Positions 24,340 through 32,964 of a DNA stretch of 52,861 bases are shown in pieces. The notes beneath the pieces were generated by a model that searched no databases, was not told the origin of the DNA, and was given only the letters and a program-made list of their open reading frames with translations. The translations under genes and the position numbers were made by a program. Source of the stretch: Planctomycetota bacterium (GTDB lineage: Bacteria; Planctomycetota; UBA1135; GCA-002686595); NCBI GenBank assembly GCA_020638855.1, contig JACKHT010000016.1, forward strand, positions 1-52,861, in the 5' to 3' direction. Each line of letters starts with the position of its first letter. Position 1 is the first letter of the stretch.

Positions 24340-26013
24340 TCAGGGAACCAAAGTGAGCATCAACGCGTTGGTCGCGTTGTAGCGGGTCCCGCACGGACCA
24401 TGGCTGTCGTAGTAGATGGCCTGCACCGACCAAGTGGTTCCGGCGAGCAAGTCCAGGCCCAGCCGCGAGCCCAGTCGCAGCAAACTCCGGCTGGTGGTCA
24501 CCACGCCCGATTTCTTGGCCTTGGTGGACTCCAGAGTCCCCAGCGACCCGTTCACCGGTGCCAAGCACCAGCGTCCGTCGTACCACGGGGTCGGTTCACC
24601 CGCTTGTCCGATCAGGAAGAGCAGTTGCGACCTGTTCGGGATCCCGCTGGCTTGCAGGGCTAGGTTGTCGGCGCGCACCGAAGTCGATCCGAGGGCCACC
24701 AATTGGGCCCCGACCCCGGTGCTGTTCTCGCAGCCATGGGGCAGCGGATCGGTCCCGCAGGGGCCCCCATCTTCGCAACCGCAGAATTCCACCACGAGCG
24801 GAACGTCGTAGTCTTCGGCACCAAACAGGTGCACCGCTCCGGCGTTGTAGGACTTGGTGCAGCTGCGCATGGCGCCCACGATCGCACCATCGCTCGCGAT
24901 GCTGACCGAGACCCCGACGTAGTCGTTGGCGGCCAGGGTCACGCTGGGCTGCAGGGTATCGGTCACGCCCCAGCGCGGACCGATCGGATGGAACACGTAG
25001 GCGGCACCGCTGCGCACGCCTGCGCTGGTGGCCAACGGCGCCCCGACGATCAAACCCTCGGGCTGCAGGGCCAGCGCGTAGCCAAACGCGTTGCCCAATG
25101 CCCGGTCGGGTGCGTGGACGACGTCTTCGACTTGCCAAGTTCCCGCTTGCAGCGCGTACAAGGTCACCGACCCGGTGCGCACGTCGGACCAATGGTCCTC
25201 GGTGGCGCCCACCGCGATCCGGTCGCCCAGGATGCCCACCGAGCGTGCGAACATCGAATCCGGGCGCGGCGCGGGAGCCCAAAGCTCGGCCGTGAATTGG
25301 TAGCCGTTAGCGGTCTGTTCAAAAACATACGCCGCGCCTTCGTTGTACACCGCGATGTTGGCGCTGAATGCACCCACCACCACGCGGCCTCGGTCCGCGT
25401 CGAGCGCGAAGCCGAATTGATCGCCAGCGTTGGTGTGCGGGGCCTGCAGCGTGTCTTCGAGGTACCAAAGCACCTCGCCACGGCGGAAGGAATACACGAC
25501 CCCCGATTGCACGCCGCTCCGGGGATCGCCCGGGGCTCCCACCAGGATCCGATCGCCATCGATCGCCACCGCGCTGCCGAAGCCATCGCCGGCGTAGCCG
25601 GGCACCCCCGAAAGGATCGCCGTTTGGGACCAGGTTTCGCCGCTGCGTTCAAAGACAAACGCCTCGCCGAACATGGCGCCTTGACCGGGCGCGCCGATGA
25701 CCATGATGTTGGGACTCACGTCCACCGCCCAACCAAAGCGCTGGCCTGCGGTGCGGACGAGCGGCGTAAACTTCTTCTCCACCATCCCAGGGATGGTCGT
25801 GTCGAGCAGATAGGCAGCCCCTGCTTGGGCGCCCGCACGGTTTTCCATGGGAGCTCCGCCCAAGCGCCAGCCATCGGCCGTGGCCACCGAGTAGCCAAAC
25901 CAATGCGGGGTACCGCCATCGTAAGCGGTCCACTCCTCGCCCCCGAGGGCGACCGAAGTACTTGCCAAAAGGCCCAACAGGCCAAGGGAGGAACGAAGGA
26001 ATAGGGTATGCAT
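24340..26013 (-). CDS. Secreted FG-GAP (integrin-alpha-like) repeat protein
   Basis: 557 aa from the ATG at 26013 with a signal peptide (MHTLFLRSSLGLLGLLASTS). About seven FG-GAP blades follow, each of the form FG-x-A-x-D-x-D-x-L-x-V-GAP: FGSAVAIDGDRILVGAPGDP, FGFALDADRGRVVVGAFSAN, FGYALALQPEGLIVGAPLAT. Together they form a beta-propeller for extracellular adhesion or display. After a Cys-rich spacer (CGCEDGGPCGTDPLPHGCEN) comes a C-terminal beta domain of about 120 residues (VRADNLALQASGIPNRSQLL), which is likely repeated in paralogues of this lineage and could be a sorting or anchoring module (inference). The frame is open to 26301, but the upstream part lacks coding character. Confidence 0.85.
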   Translation of the reverse strand: MHTLFLRSSLGLLGLLASTSVALGGEEWTAYDGGTPHWFGYSVATADGWRLGGAPMENRAGAQAGAAYLLDTTIPGMVEKKFTPLVRTAGQRFGWAVDVSPNIMVIGAPGQGAMFGEAFVFERSGETWSQTAILSGVPGYAGDGFGSAVAIDGDRILVGAPGDPRSGVQSGVVYSFRRGEVLWYLEDTLQAPHTNAGDQFGFALDADRGRVVVGAFSANIAVYNEGAAYVFEQTANGYQFTAELWAPAPRPDSMFARSVGILGDRIAVGATEDHWSDVRTGSVTLYALQAGTWQVEDVVHAPDRALGNAFGYALALQPEGLIVGAPLATSAGVRSGAAYVFHPIGPRWGVTDTLQPSVTLAANDYVGVSVSIASDGAIVGAMRSCTKSYNAGAVHLFGAEDYDVPLVVEFCGCEDGGPCGTDPLPHGCENSTGVGAQLVALGSTSVRADNLALQASGIPNRSQLLFLIGQAGEPTPWYDGRWCLAPVNGSLGTLESTKAKKSGVVTTSRSLLRLGSRLGLDLLAGTTWSVQAIYYDSHGPCGTRYNATNALMLTLVP

Positions 26014-26301
26014 CGACTTGGGACGGGAAGGATGGTGATTCAACGTCCTGCACCTATCGGGATCCGCCCCAACGCCCACGCAAGCGAAATCCAACTTCCT
26101 TTCCAGAGGCCCGCTAGGTACCCGCTTTGGTGCAGGAACTAGCCCCCCATGCCTCGCAACGCGACGACAAGAGGCCCTGCCATGGTTGCAGCGGCCCACG
26201 CGAGAACCGGCAAAGGTCGCCGGCCCCAAACGCGATTCCAGGTTTCGATCGCATGTTGTGGCCTTACGCCGGAATCGGACCGCAGGGCAAAGTGCGTGCA
26301 C

Positions 26302-29300
26302 TTAGCGCCCGGCGGCTTTCTTCTCCTTGGCCTTTTTCTCCAGCTCCTCGATCTTGCGTTCGGAGGCTTGGGCGGCGGCGCGGACCGAGGTCCAGTGTTC
26401 GACGGCGCTTGGGTCTTGTGCTTCGCCGGCCACATCGACCAGCACGTCGAGCAGTTCGGGCAAGCGGGTGTCGTCGGCGACCGGTTCGATGGCGGCCAAG
26501 GCTTCGGCCGGACCTTCTGCCGCGCGGATCTCGCGGATCACGCCCGGCATTCGATCGACGGGCAATCGGCCCGATTGCAGCAGCGCCCGTTCCAAAGCCA
26601 ACGCCTGATCACCGTCGCCTTGCAAGCGCAGCGAGTCGATGCGCCAGAGCTGCGTGTTGGCCGACCAATTCGGGTCGTCGCCCAAGCTGGCCATGAGCGC
26701 AGCGGCTTCGTCGGTTTGTCCACAGCGATGCAGCAACCAAGCGATCCAACTCAACGCGCGCACACCATCTTCGGGATCGATGCGATCCGCCTGCTTCCAT
26801 TCCGCCAACGCGCCCGCAGCTGCCAGCAACCAAGTGGGCTCCGCAGCGGACGCATCCCCGTCTCCCGAGGGGAACAGGCGTTCGAGGTCCGAATCGCTCA
26901 TGCGACTGGGGGTCAAGGGATCCTCGCGGTACCAGCGTACGAGCGGTTGGGTGATCGTGGCCGGGTCGAGCGTGGCGAAGCCGATCTCCAAGGCGCGCAG
27001 GGCCGAGGCCAATTCTCCAGCCTTGGCGTACAGAACCGTCGCTCGGCTCGCTAGATCGCGGTTGAGCCCCTTGCCCAAGTCGATCGCTTCGGCGCAGATC
27101 GACCGCGAACGCTCGAGCGCTTGATCGGGGGGCAGGACCTCCTCCCAAGTATCGAGCACCAGGCCCTGGAAATCACGGCGTTCCCATGGACGGTCGCCCG
27201 GCTCGGCAAACTGCAGCACGTCTTCGATCATCGCGATGCGTTGCTCGCCTTCGAATAGTTCTTTGGCCTCTTCGACCAACTCGCGGACCGTGACCGAGGT
27301 GCTTCCGTCGTCCGAGCCGAAGGAATAGCTACGGGTTTGTGCCTGGGTGCCACACCAGCGGAAGAACGCGCGTGCCGCCACTAGGTTGCCGCCGCGGGCG
27401 TAGACCCGCGCCAGCCGCCGGATCTGCGCCGCGTCGCGTGGCGAAACCGTTCGGGGAAGGTCGCTCAGAATCGGCTGCACGTCGGCGGGTAGACCACCTT
27501 CCAAGCCGTCAAGCGAAGCCAGCAAGAGGATCTTCTCGACTTTGCCCGCGCGACCGCTGCGCGCCTTGTCGACGAGGTCGGCAAACGAAGCCTCGCTGCC
27601 CATCTCGCGGTTGCGCGCGGCCAATAGGCCTTTGAAGAGGGGTTGCAACCGATCCAATTGGTCGGGACCTTGGGTACGCAGGAAGCGTTGGAGCTCGGCA
27701 ACCAAAGTGGGATACTCGGCCATATGCTCGAATGCGCTCGACTCTTCCTTCGTCTCCGGATCGTCTTTGGTGCTTTGGCGTTCGGCTAGGTCTTCGAGGA
27801 AGCCCTGCATGCCGCCCATGCGCTTGCGAGTCTGGGCTTCGTCTTTGTCCTTGGGCCACTGGATGTTGTTCAGCGGGGAGTAGTACGAGAAGAAACGGAA
27901 ATTCTCCTTCGGCTCCCCGATCGCGAAGCGTCGCCAAATGCGACGCAAAACCAGGGCGGCATCGTCCAACCGGGCTTCATCGACCGCCGTCTTGAGATCG
28001 GCCATGGTCTTGGGCAGCCCAGACTTCGACTCTTCCTCGACAGCACCAGCCATCGGCATCAGCATGACCATGCCTCCGCTGAGGACCGCGAAAGACTCCT
28101 CTTCTTCGGTGTCCTCCCCGTCGAGTTTGAGCATCGCCCGCTTGGCCGACAAAACCTTTTCGGACTGCTTCAACGAGTTCCATGCGCTCTCGACTCTGCG
28201 CCACATCCGCGCTTGCTTGGATTTGTCGTCGAGCACGCCAATCAAACGCTCCAAGGTCCTAGCCTCCCTCGCCCGCTGCCCGCGGCTGCGGTAGTGATCG
28301 GCCGCCTCCATGAGCAGGGCCTCGTTCTCGGGGTAGGCTTCCAGACCGGCGTCCAAGGCGGCCTCATAGGCCTCCGCCTGCGCGGGCCCGCAAGCCGCAA
28401 GTACATCCAACTCCGATTTGCGCAACTCGGGCGTATCGCCGTTCGCGTCGCGGTAAGCAGCGTGGGCCGCCAGCAGACCGGCCAAGTCTGCAGGCAGGAA
28501 GACCTTGCCCATCTTCTCCAGCGCCTCCCGCGAACGCCAATCGTCGTCCTGGGCCAGCGCGACCCAAGCCTCCCCGGCCAAAGCGATGGCTTCGTCGTGG
28601 CGGTCGAGAGCCTGCAACCGGATCGCGCGGATCGCGGGCAAGAATTTGAGCTTGTCCCACCCGTTGGCCTGCAGGATATCGAGGATCTGGAGCACCAGCT
28701 GGTCCTTGCCCTGCACATCGAGCAGTTCCCCAATGGTGTACTCGAGGAATTCCTCCGCATCGGCCAGGGCGGGGCCCAGATTGTCGAGCACGAACTTGGT
28801 GAAGTCCTCACCCAATTCGCCCTGGATGCCAGAGACCAAATCGAGCAACAAGCTCGCCCGCTGGGTTTTTTCCAGCTTGCTCCACACACTTCGTACCGCC
28901 GAAGCCCGATCGGCGGCGGGCAAGAGGGCGATCACCGGCTCCAAACCCCAGGCATACTTCTCGCCATAGCCGTCGAGAAGCTGCAACACCTGTTCGGTGC
29001 TGACAAGCGGTTCTTCGAAACGAGCCGCGAGGGTGGGCAAGAAGGTGACCAGTTGGGCGTTCTTTTCGGGGTCTTCGAACACGCGCGACACGAAGTAGCG
29101 TCCGAGCGCCAGCTCGTTCTCGGATGTCAGCGCGCCGCCGACCATGTTGAACACGCCCTCGAGCTCGTAGCTGCGTCCCCCACCCATCTTGAGTCGCAAC
29201 AGATCGCGCCCGACTTTGAGGACCAGGTCCTGGTTGTCCAGGTAGCGCGCGGCGGAGAAGAGCACCGAGACCATGCCCATTTCCTCTTCTTCGACTTTTC

Positions 29301-32300
29301 CGAGGTCTGCGCGGCGCACCACCGACTCAAGCTCCGCGAGACGACCCTCGGCGATTAGGGGCAGCACTTGTCGCGCGGCCTCGGCCAGGGGGATCGGCGA
29401 GGAGCCGGTGGTTTCCACCACTTCGCCCACGCGCACCAGCAGCGCCCGTCGGGCTTCCTCGTCGCGTCCGCTCGACTCGATCAAGCCCTTGGCCGAACCG
29501 ACCTGGCCCCACTGCAAGCGATCCCGTACCAGTTGTTCGAGCAGGTCGTCGTCATCCACAAAGGCCTGCACGACCTGCAGGTCCATGGCATCGGCCAAGT
29601 CCGCCCGTCCCCAAGCCAGAGCGGAACGCCGGTAGACTTCCAGGCGCCGCTGCAGGCGCGGGAAGCGCTCCAAGCGCACCGGCTCGGGACCTTTCGGGCC
29701 GGGCTTGCGGCGTGCTTCGCGGCGCATCTGGTCGAGCTTGTCGAGCACGATCGGCAAGTCTTCGGCAACCTGCGTGGCCTGTTCGGCCAGGAAAGCCTCC
29801 AAGGCTTTGGCATCGGCCATGGTGGCCATCAGCCCCAACCACACGCGGTCGTAGTTCTGCGTGAAGTCGTCGACATTGAGGTTGCGTTGCCACACCGGCA
29901 CGTCTTCCTCCTTGTCGGTGGCGTCGATCGACATCGGCCTGCGGCGCAGCAACAGGTCCAAGCCGATCCGGTATAGGGCCTGAGCCCGCGGATCGTCGCC
30001 CAGGTTCTCGTGCACTTCGCCCACCTTGGCCAACAAGGGCACGTCCGATGGTTGGGTGGCCAGCACGGCTTCGTACATCCCCAGCGCGCGCTTGACAAAG
30101 CCCGCCTGCTCGAAGCTTGCTGCGGCTTGGCGTTGGTACAGCGTGCCATCGGGAAGGCTGCGGGTGAGCGCAAAAGTACGCTCGGCGGCCCGTTCGTCCT
30201 TGGCCTTGAGGAAGGCAGCCCCCAAGTCCAAATACACCTGTGGCGGAACGGCTTCGGCCAAACCTACCAAACGGCGGCCCATGGCCAAGTGCTTGTCGGT
30301 GTCGCCCGGCCAGCCGGGGCCGGTGAAGCTCGAACGCTTCTCGATGGTCAGGTCCATCAGCTCGCGCAGCATCGAACCGCGTCGCGGACCGGCCGAGGGC
30401 AGGGCGTTCTCAAGCGCCAAGATGTTGCCGTCGTGGTCCTTGGCCTCGGACGCCAAATCACCCAGCAGTTGGTACAGGTACGGCTTGTCGTGCCGCGCCG
30501 CCAACCGTTCCAGCGTGATGCGTCGGGCCCACTGCACGGTCTTGGGCCGGGGCGGGGCATCCACCAGCATGTTGAGGATGCCGTCGATAGCGATCGTGAA
30601 CAGGTCGTCCTTGTCGGCGGTCTCCGCCAGGAACTGGAACATGCCCACGGCCTGGTCGGTCTGGTTGAGTTCCTTGAGCAGCCCCGCCATCAGGATGTAG
30701 GCATCGATGCGATCGGGGTGGCCCGCCAGTCCCTTGCGGTAGGCCATGACCGCTTCCTCGCGCATACCCGAGAGCGAGAGCACGCCCGCTTCGAACTCGG
30801 CCGAAGACGAGTCCTCGGACTCGAGGCCAGCGAGCCGCATCAGCACTTCGCGCGCTTCCTTGGGCTTGCCGCGCTCCAGTTGGCTCATGGCCAGCTGGCG
30901 CAGGTAGTCGGGCTCGCCTTCGGGGTCGAGCTCGATCAACCGTTTGACGGCTTCTTCGTAGTGGTAGTAGTCGGTGCAGGCTAGGTACACCCGCGCCTTC
31001 TCAGTCAGCGCCTGGATTTCGCTGCCCCCCGAGTGGCGCATGAACTCTTCGATCACCTCGGCGGCGGAAACGGCATCGCCGACCTTGGTGTAAAGCCGCA
31101 CGAGCAGTCCGCTATCGCGCTCGGTCGCTTGGCCGTTGTAGAGCTTCTCTTCGAGCTCGACAGCCACGTCGGCCAAGACCCCGAGCCGCGAAGCCACGGT
31201 CATCATGCGGTCTTCGACGTAGCGCCGGCGCGGCACCGAGTTGACGCGTTCCCACAGGCTGCGCCATTGGACCAAGGCCACTTCCTCCTGGCCGATCTCG
31301 GACTGCAGCCATGCCAACCGCATTTCCACGTCCTCACCGGCTTCGCCCTCGGGACGCGAGGCCACCAAGCCCGTGAGCACCTCGACCGCGCGGCGTTGGT
31401 CGCCGAGCCGCTCAAAGGCGTCGGCCAACTGCACGCGCACGGGCGCGTCGGGGGCCGAACGTTGGTCGAGCCGCTGGAGCACCCCGCGTGCTTCGTCGAG
31501 CCGTCCGCGTTCGCGGTACAGATCGAAAAGGAACAGAAGCGCCGATTCGGCATTGGTCTTCTTGCTGGTCGCCAAACCCTGGTCCGCGCTCGCGATGGCG
31601 GCCTCCGCCACCTCGATCGCCAGCTCGTCGAGGCCCAGCGCCATCAGCGCGTCGGCCCCGATCAGGTGCTGCCCGGCGGCCTGGTCGGTGATCCAATCGC
31701 TCCAGACTTCCACGGCCCGCTGCCGGTCACCCGACTCAAGGAAGTACCGCGCCAGACCCTCGCGCCAAGTCACGTTGCCCGGCTCGCCCGCGATGCGCTC
31801 GTGGTAGGCGTCGATCAAATCCTGGTCGCGCCCGGCCTCGCGGTACATCTCGAACAACTCGAGCTGCTCCTCGTCGGTGAAGCCCGCTTCGCTCGAGGCG
31901 CCTTGCACCAGCTCGATCGCCTGCTGGTATTCCTGGGTCTCCCGCAGGAGATCGATCCACAGCGCACGCGCTTCGGGGGATAGGCTCTGCTGTTCCGCAT
32001 GGAAGCGCTCGATCAACTGGGGCAGCGTGCTGTCCATGCGATGGGCTTCGGCGAGCAAGGTCAGCGCATAGCGCCGCTCACGCGCGATGGTGGCCACGCT
32101 GGCAGCCTGCCAAGCGGCCTCTTGCGCGACCTGGGCGTCCTTGGCGGCGATGCCCCACTCGGCCAGCCGCAGGTAGCCGAGCAGTTGGTCCTTGGCGCCC
32201 CCTTCCACCCGATACAGGGCGATGGCCGCCTTGGGTTTGTTGATCAAGGCCAGCACGACCGCCGCCCGGTTGCGCAAATCCAGCGAACGTTCGGGTTCGC

Positions 32301-32964
32301 CAGCGAAGCGCGAAAGTGGGTCGCCCGGCGCCCCGTCGGATTCGTCCTTGTCCGCGCCGGCCTTTTGCAACTCCATCAAGGCGATGCGGATGTGCAGGGC
32401 CTCGGCCACCTCCGGGTCGACCAAGTCGAGTAGCTCTTGGTAGGCCTCGGCCGCTTCTTTGGTCTTGCCCTCGGCATCCCAAAGCCGCGCCAAGTTGTAG
32501 CGCGCGTCGATGTCGTCGGCTTGTTGCGCAAGCGTTTGGTAGCGCTCGCGGGCCTGCTTGAGGTTGCCGTAGCGCCAGTGGAGCTGGGCTTCGATGCGCA
32601 CGAGGCCGCGCCAGCGCAGCGGGTCCGAATCCTTGGCGGCTTGGTCGAGCGCTTCCAATTGCACGAACAGCGGCTCCAATTGCCCGTTCGCGAGCAAAGC
32701 CCGATCGAACAAGTTAGACGCCTGCTCGGGGGTGAGCGACTGGGCAGCGCCCACTTGCAACAAGCGCTCGATCTCGGCGTCGACAGCGGCCTGGGCTTCG
32801 AGGGCCGCCGGGCCCGAGTCGGAACCTGGGGAACTCGGTTGTGCCTTGGCCTCTGGTTGCGCGCCCGCTTGGGCCTGGGCCAGCACGGGAGCAGAAGCCC
32901 CCGCAAGCAGCAGTCCTGCCGCGAGGCAACCCGTCGTCCATTGGACCGGAAGAATCCTCTTCAT
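26302..32964 (-). CDS. Giant exported TPR-repeat protein (2220 aa), end of MoxR/VWA operon
   Basis: 2220 aa starting MKRILPVQWTTGCLAAGLLL with a signal peptide cleaved near residue 30 (VLAQA). Almost the whole chain is helical TPR or TPR-like repeat (for example LKQARERYQTLAQQADDIDA, AAEAYQELLDLVDPEVAEAL, AVEVLTGLVASRPEGEAGED, ALGMYEAVLATQPSDVPLLA) with a low-complexity acidic spacer around 1640-1690, and it ends in a Lys/Glu-rich coil (KIEELEKKAKEKKAAGR). It is probably a periplasmic scaffold. Its ATG overlaps the stop of the VWA gene (ATGA), so translation is coupled. TPR proteins accompany VWA proteins in Bat-type operons, but at far smaller sizes. Confidence 0.85.
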   Translation of the reverse strand: MKRILPVQWTTGCLAAGLLLAGASAPVLAQAQAGAQPEAKAQPSSPGSDSGPAALEAQAAVDAEIERLLQVGAAQSLTPEQASNLFDRALLANGQLEPLFVQLEALDQAAKDSDPLRWRGLVRIEAQLHWRYGNLKQARERYQTLAQQADDIDARYNLARLWDAEGKTKEAAEAYQELLDLVDPEVAEALHIRIALMELQKAGADKDESDGAPGDPLSRFAGEPERSLDLRNRAAVVLALINKPKAAIALYRVEGGAKDQLLGYLRLAEWGIAAKDAQVAQEAAWQAASVATIARERRYALTLLAEAHRMDSTLPQLIERFHAEQQSLSPEARALWIDLLRETQEYQQAIELVQGASSEAGFTDEEQLELFEMYREAGRDQDLIDAYHERIAGEPGNVTWREGLARYFLESGDRQRAVEVWSDWITDQAAGQHLIGADALMALGLDELAIEVAEAAIASADQGLATSKKTNAESALLFLFDLYRERGRLDEARGVLQRLDQRSAPDAPVRVQLADAFERLGDQRRAVEVLTGLVASRPEGEAGEDVEMRLAWLQSEIGQEEVALVQWRSLWERVNSVPRRRYVEDRMMTVASRLGVLADVAVELEEKLYNGQATERDSGLLVRLYTKVGDAVSAAEVIEEFMRHSGGSEIQALTEKARVYLACTDYYHYEEAVKRLIELDPEGEPDYLRQLAMSQLERGKPKEAREVLMRLAGLESEDSSSAEFEAGVLSLSGMREEAVMAYRKGLAGHPDRIDAYILMAGLLKELNQTDQAVGMFQFLAETADKDDLFTIAIDGILNMLVDAPPRPKTVQWARRITLERLAARHDKPYLYQLLGDLASEAKDHDGNILALENALPSAGPRRGSMLRELMDLTIEKRSSFTGPGWPGDTDKHLAMGRRLVGLAEAVPPQVYLDLGAAFLKAKDERAAERTFALTRSLPDGTLYQRQAAASFEQAGFVKRALGMYEAVLATQPSDVPLLAKVGEVHENLGDDPRAQALYRIGLDLLLRRRPMSIDATDKEEDVPVWQRNLNVDDFTQNYDRVWLGLMATMADAKALEAFLAEQATQVAEDLPIVLDKLDQMRREARRKPGPKGPEPVRLERFPRLQRRLEVYRRSALAWGRADLADAMDLQVVQAFVDDDDLLEQLVRDRLQWGQVGSAKGLIESSGRDEEARRALLVRVGEVVETTGSSPIPLAEAARQVLPLIAEGRLAELESVVRRADLGKVEEEEMGMVSVLFSAARYLDNQDLVLKVGRDLLRLKMGGGRSYELEGVFNMVGGALTSENELALGRYFVSRVFEDPEKNAQLVTFLPTLAARFEEPLVSTEQVLQLLDGYGEKYAWGLEPVIALLPAADRASAVRSVWSKLEKTQRASLLLDLVSGIQGELGEDFTKFVLDNLGPALADAEEFLEYTIGELLDVQGKDQLVLQILDILQANGWDKLKFLPAIRAIRLQALDRHDEAIALAGEAWVALAQDDDWRSREALEKMGKVFLPADLAGLLAAHAAYRDANGDTPELRKSELDVLAACGPAQAEAYEAALDAGLEAYPENEALLMEAADHYRSRGQRAREARTLERLIGVLDDKSKQARMWRRVESAWNSLKQSEKVLSAKRAMLKLDGEDTEEEESFAVLSGGMVMLMPMAGAVEEESKSGLPKTMADLKTAVDEARLDDAALVLRRIWRRFAIGEPKENFRFFSYYSPLNNIQWPKDKDEAQTRKRMGGMQGFLEDLAERQSTKDDPETKEESSAFEHMAEYPTLVAELQRFLRTQGPDQLDRLQPLFKGLLAARNREMGSEASFADLVDKARSGRAGKVEKILLLASLDGLEGGLPADVQPILSDLPRTVSPRDAAQIRRLARVYARGGNLVAARAFFRWCGTQAQTRSYSFGSDDGSTSVTVRELVEEAKELFEGEQRIAMIEDVLQFAEPGDRPWERRDFQGLVLDTWEEVLPPDQALERSRSICAEAIDLGKGLNRDLASRATVLYAKAGELASALRALEIGFATLDPATITQPLVRWYREDPLTPSRMSDSDLERLFPSGDGDASAAEPTWLLAAAGALAEWKQADRIDPEDGVRALSWIAWLLHRCGQTDEAAALMASLGDDPNWSANTQLWRIDSLRLQGDGDQALALERALLQSGRLPVDRMPGVIREIRAAEGPAEALAAIEPVADDTRLPELLDVLVDVAGEAQDPSAVEHWTSVRAAAQASERKIEELEKKAKEKKAAGR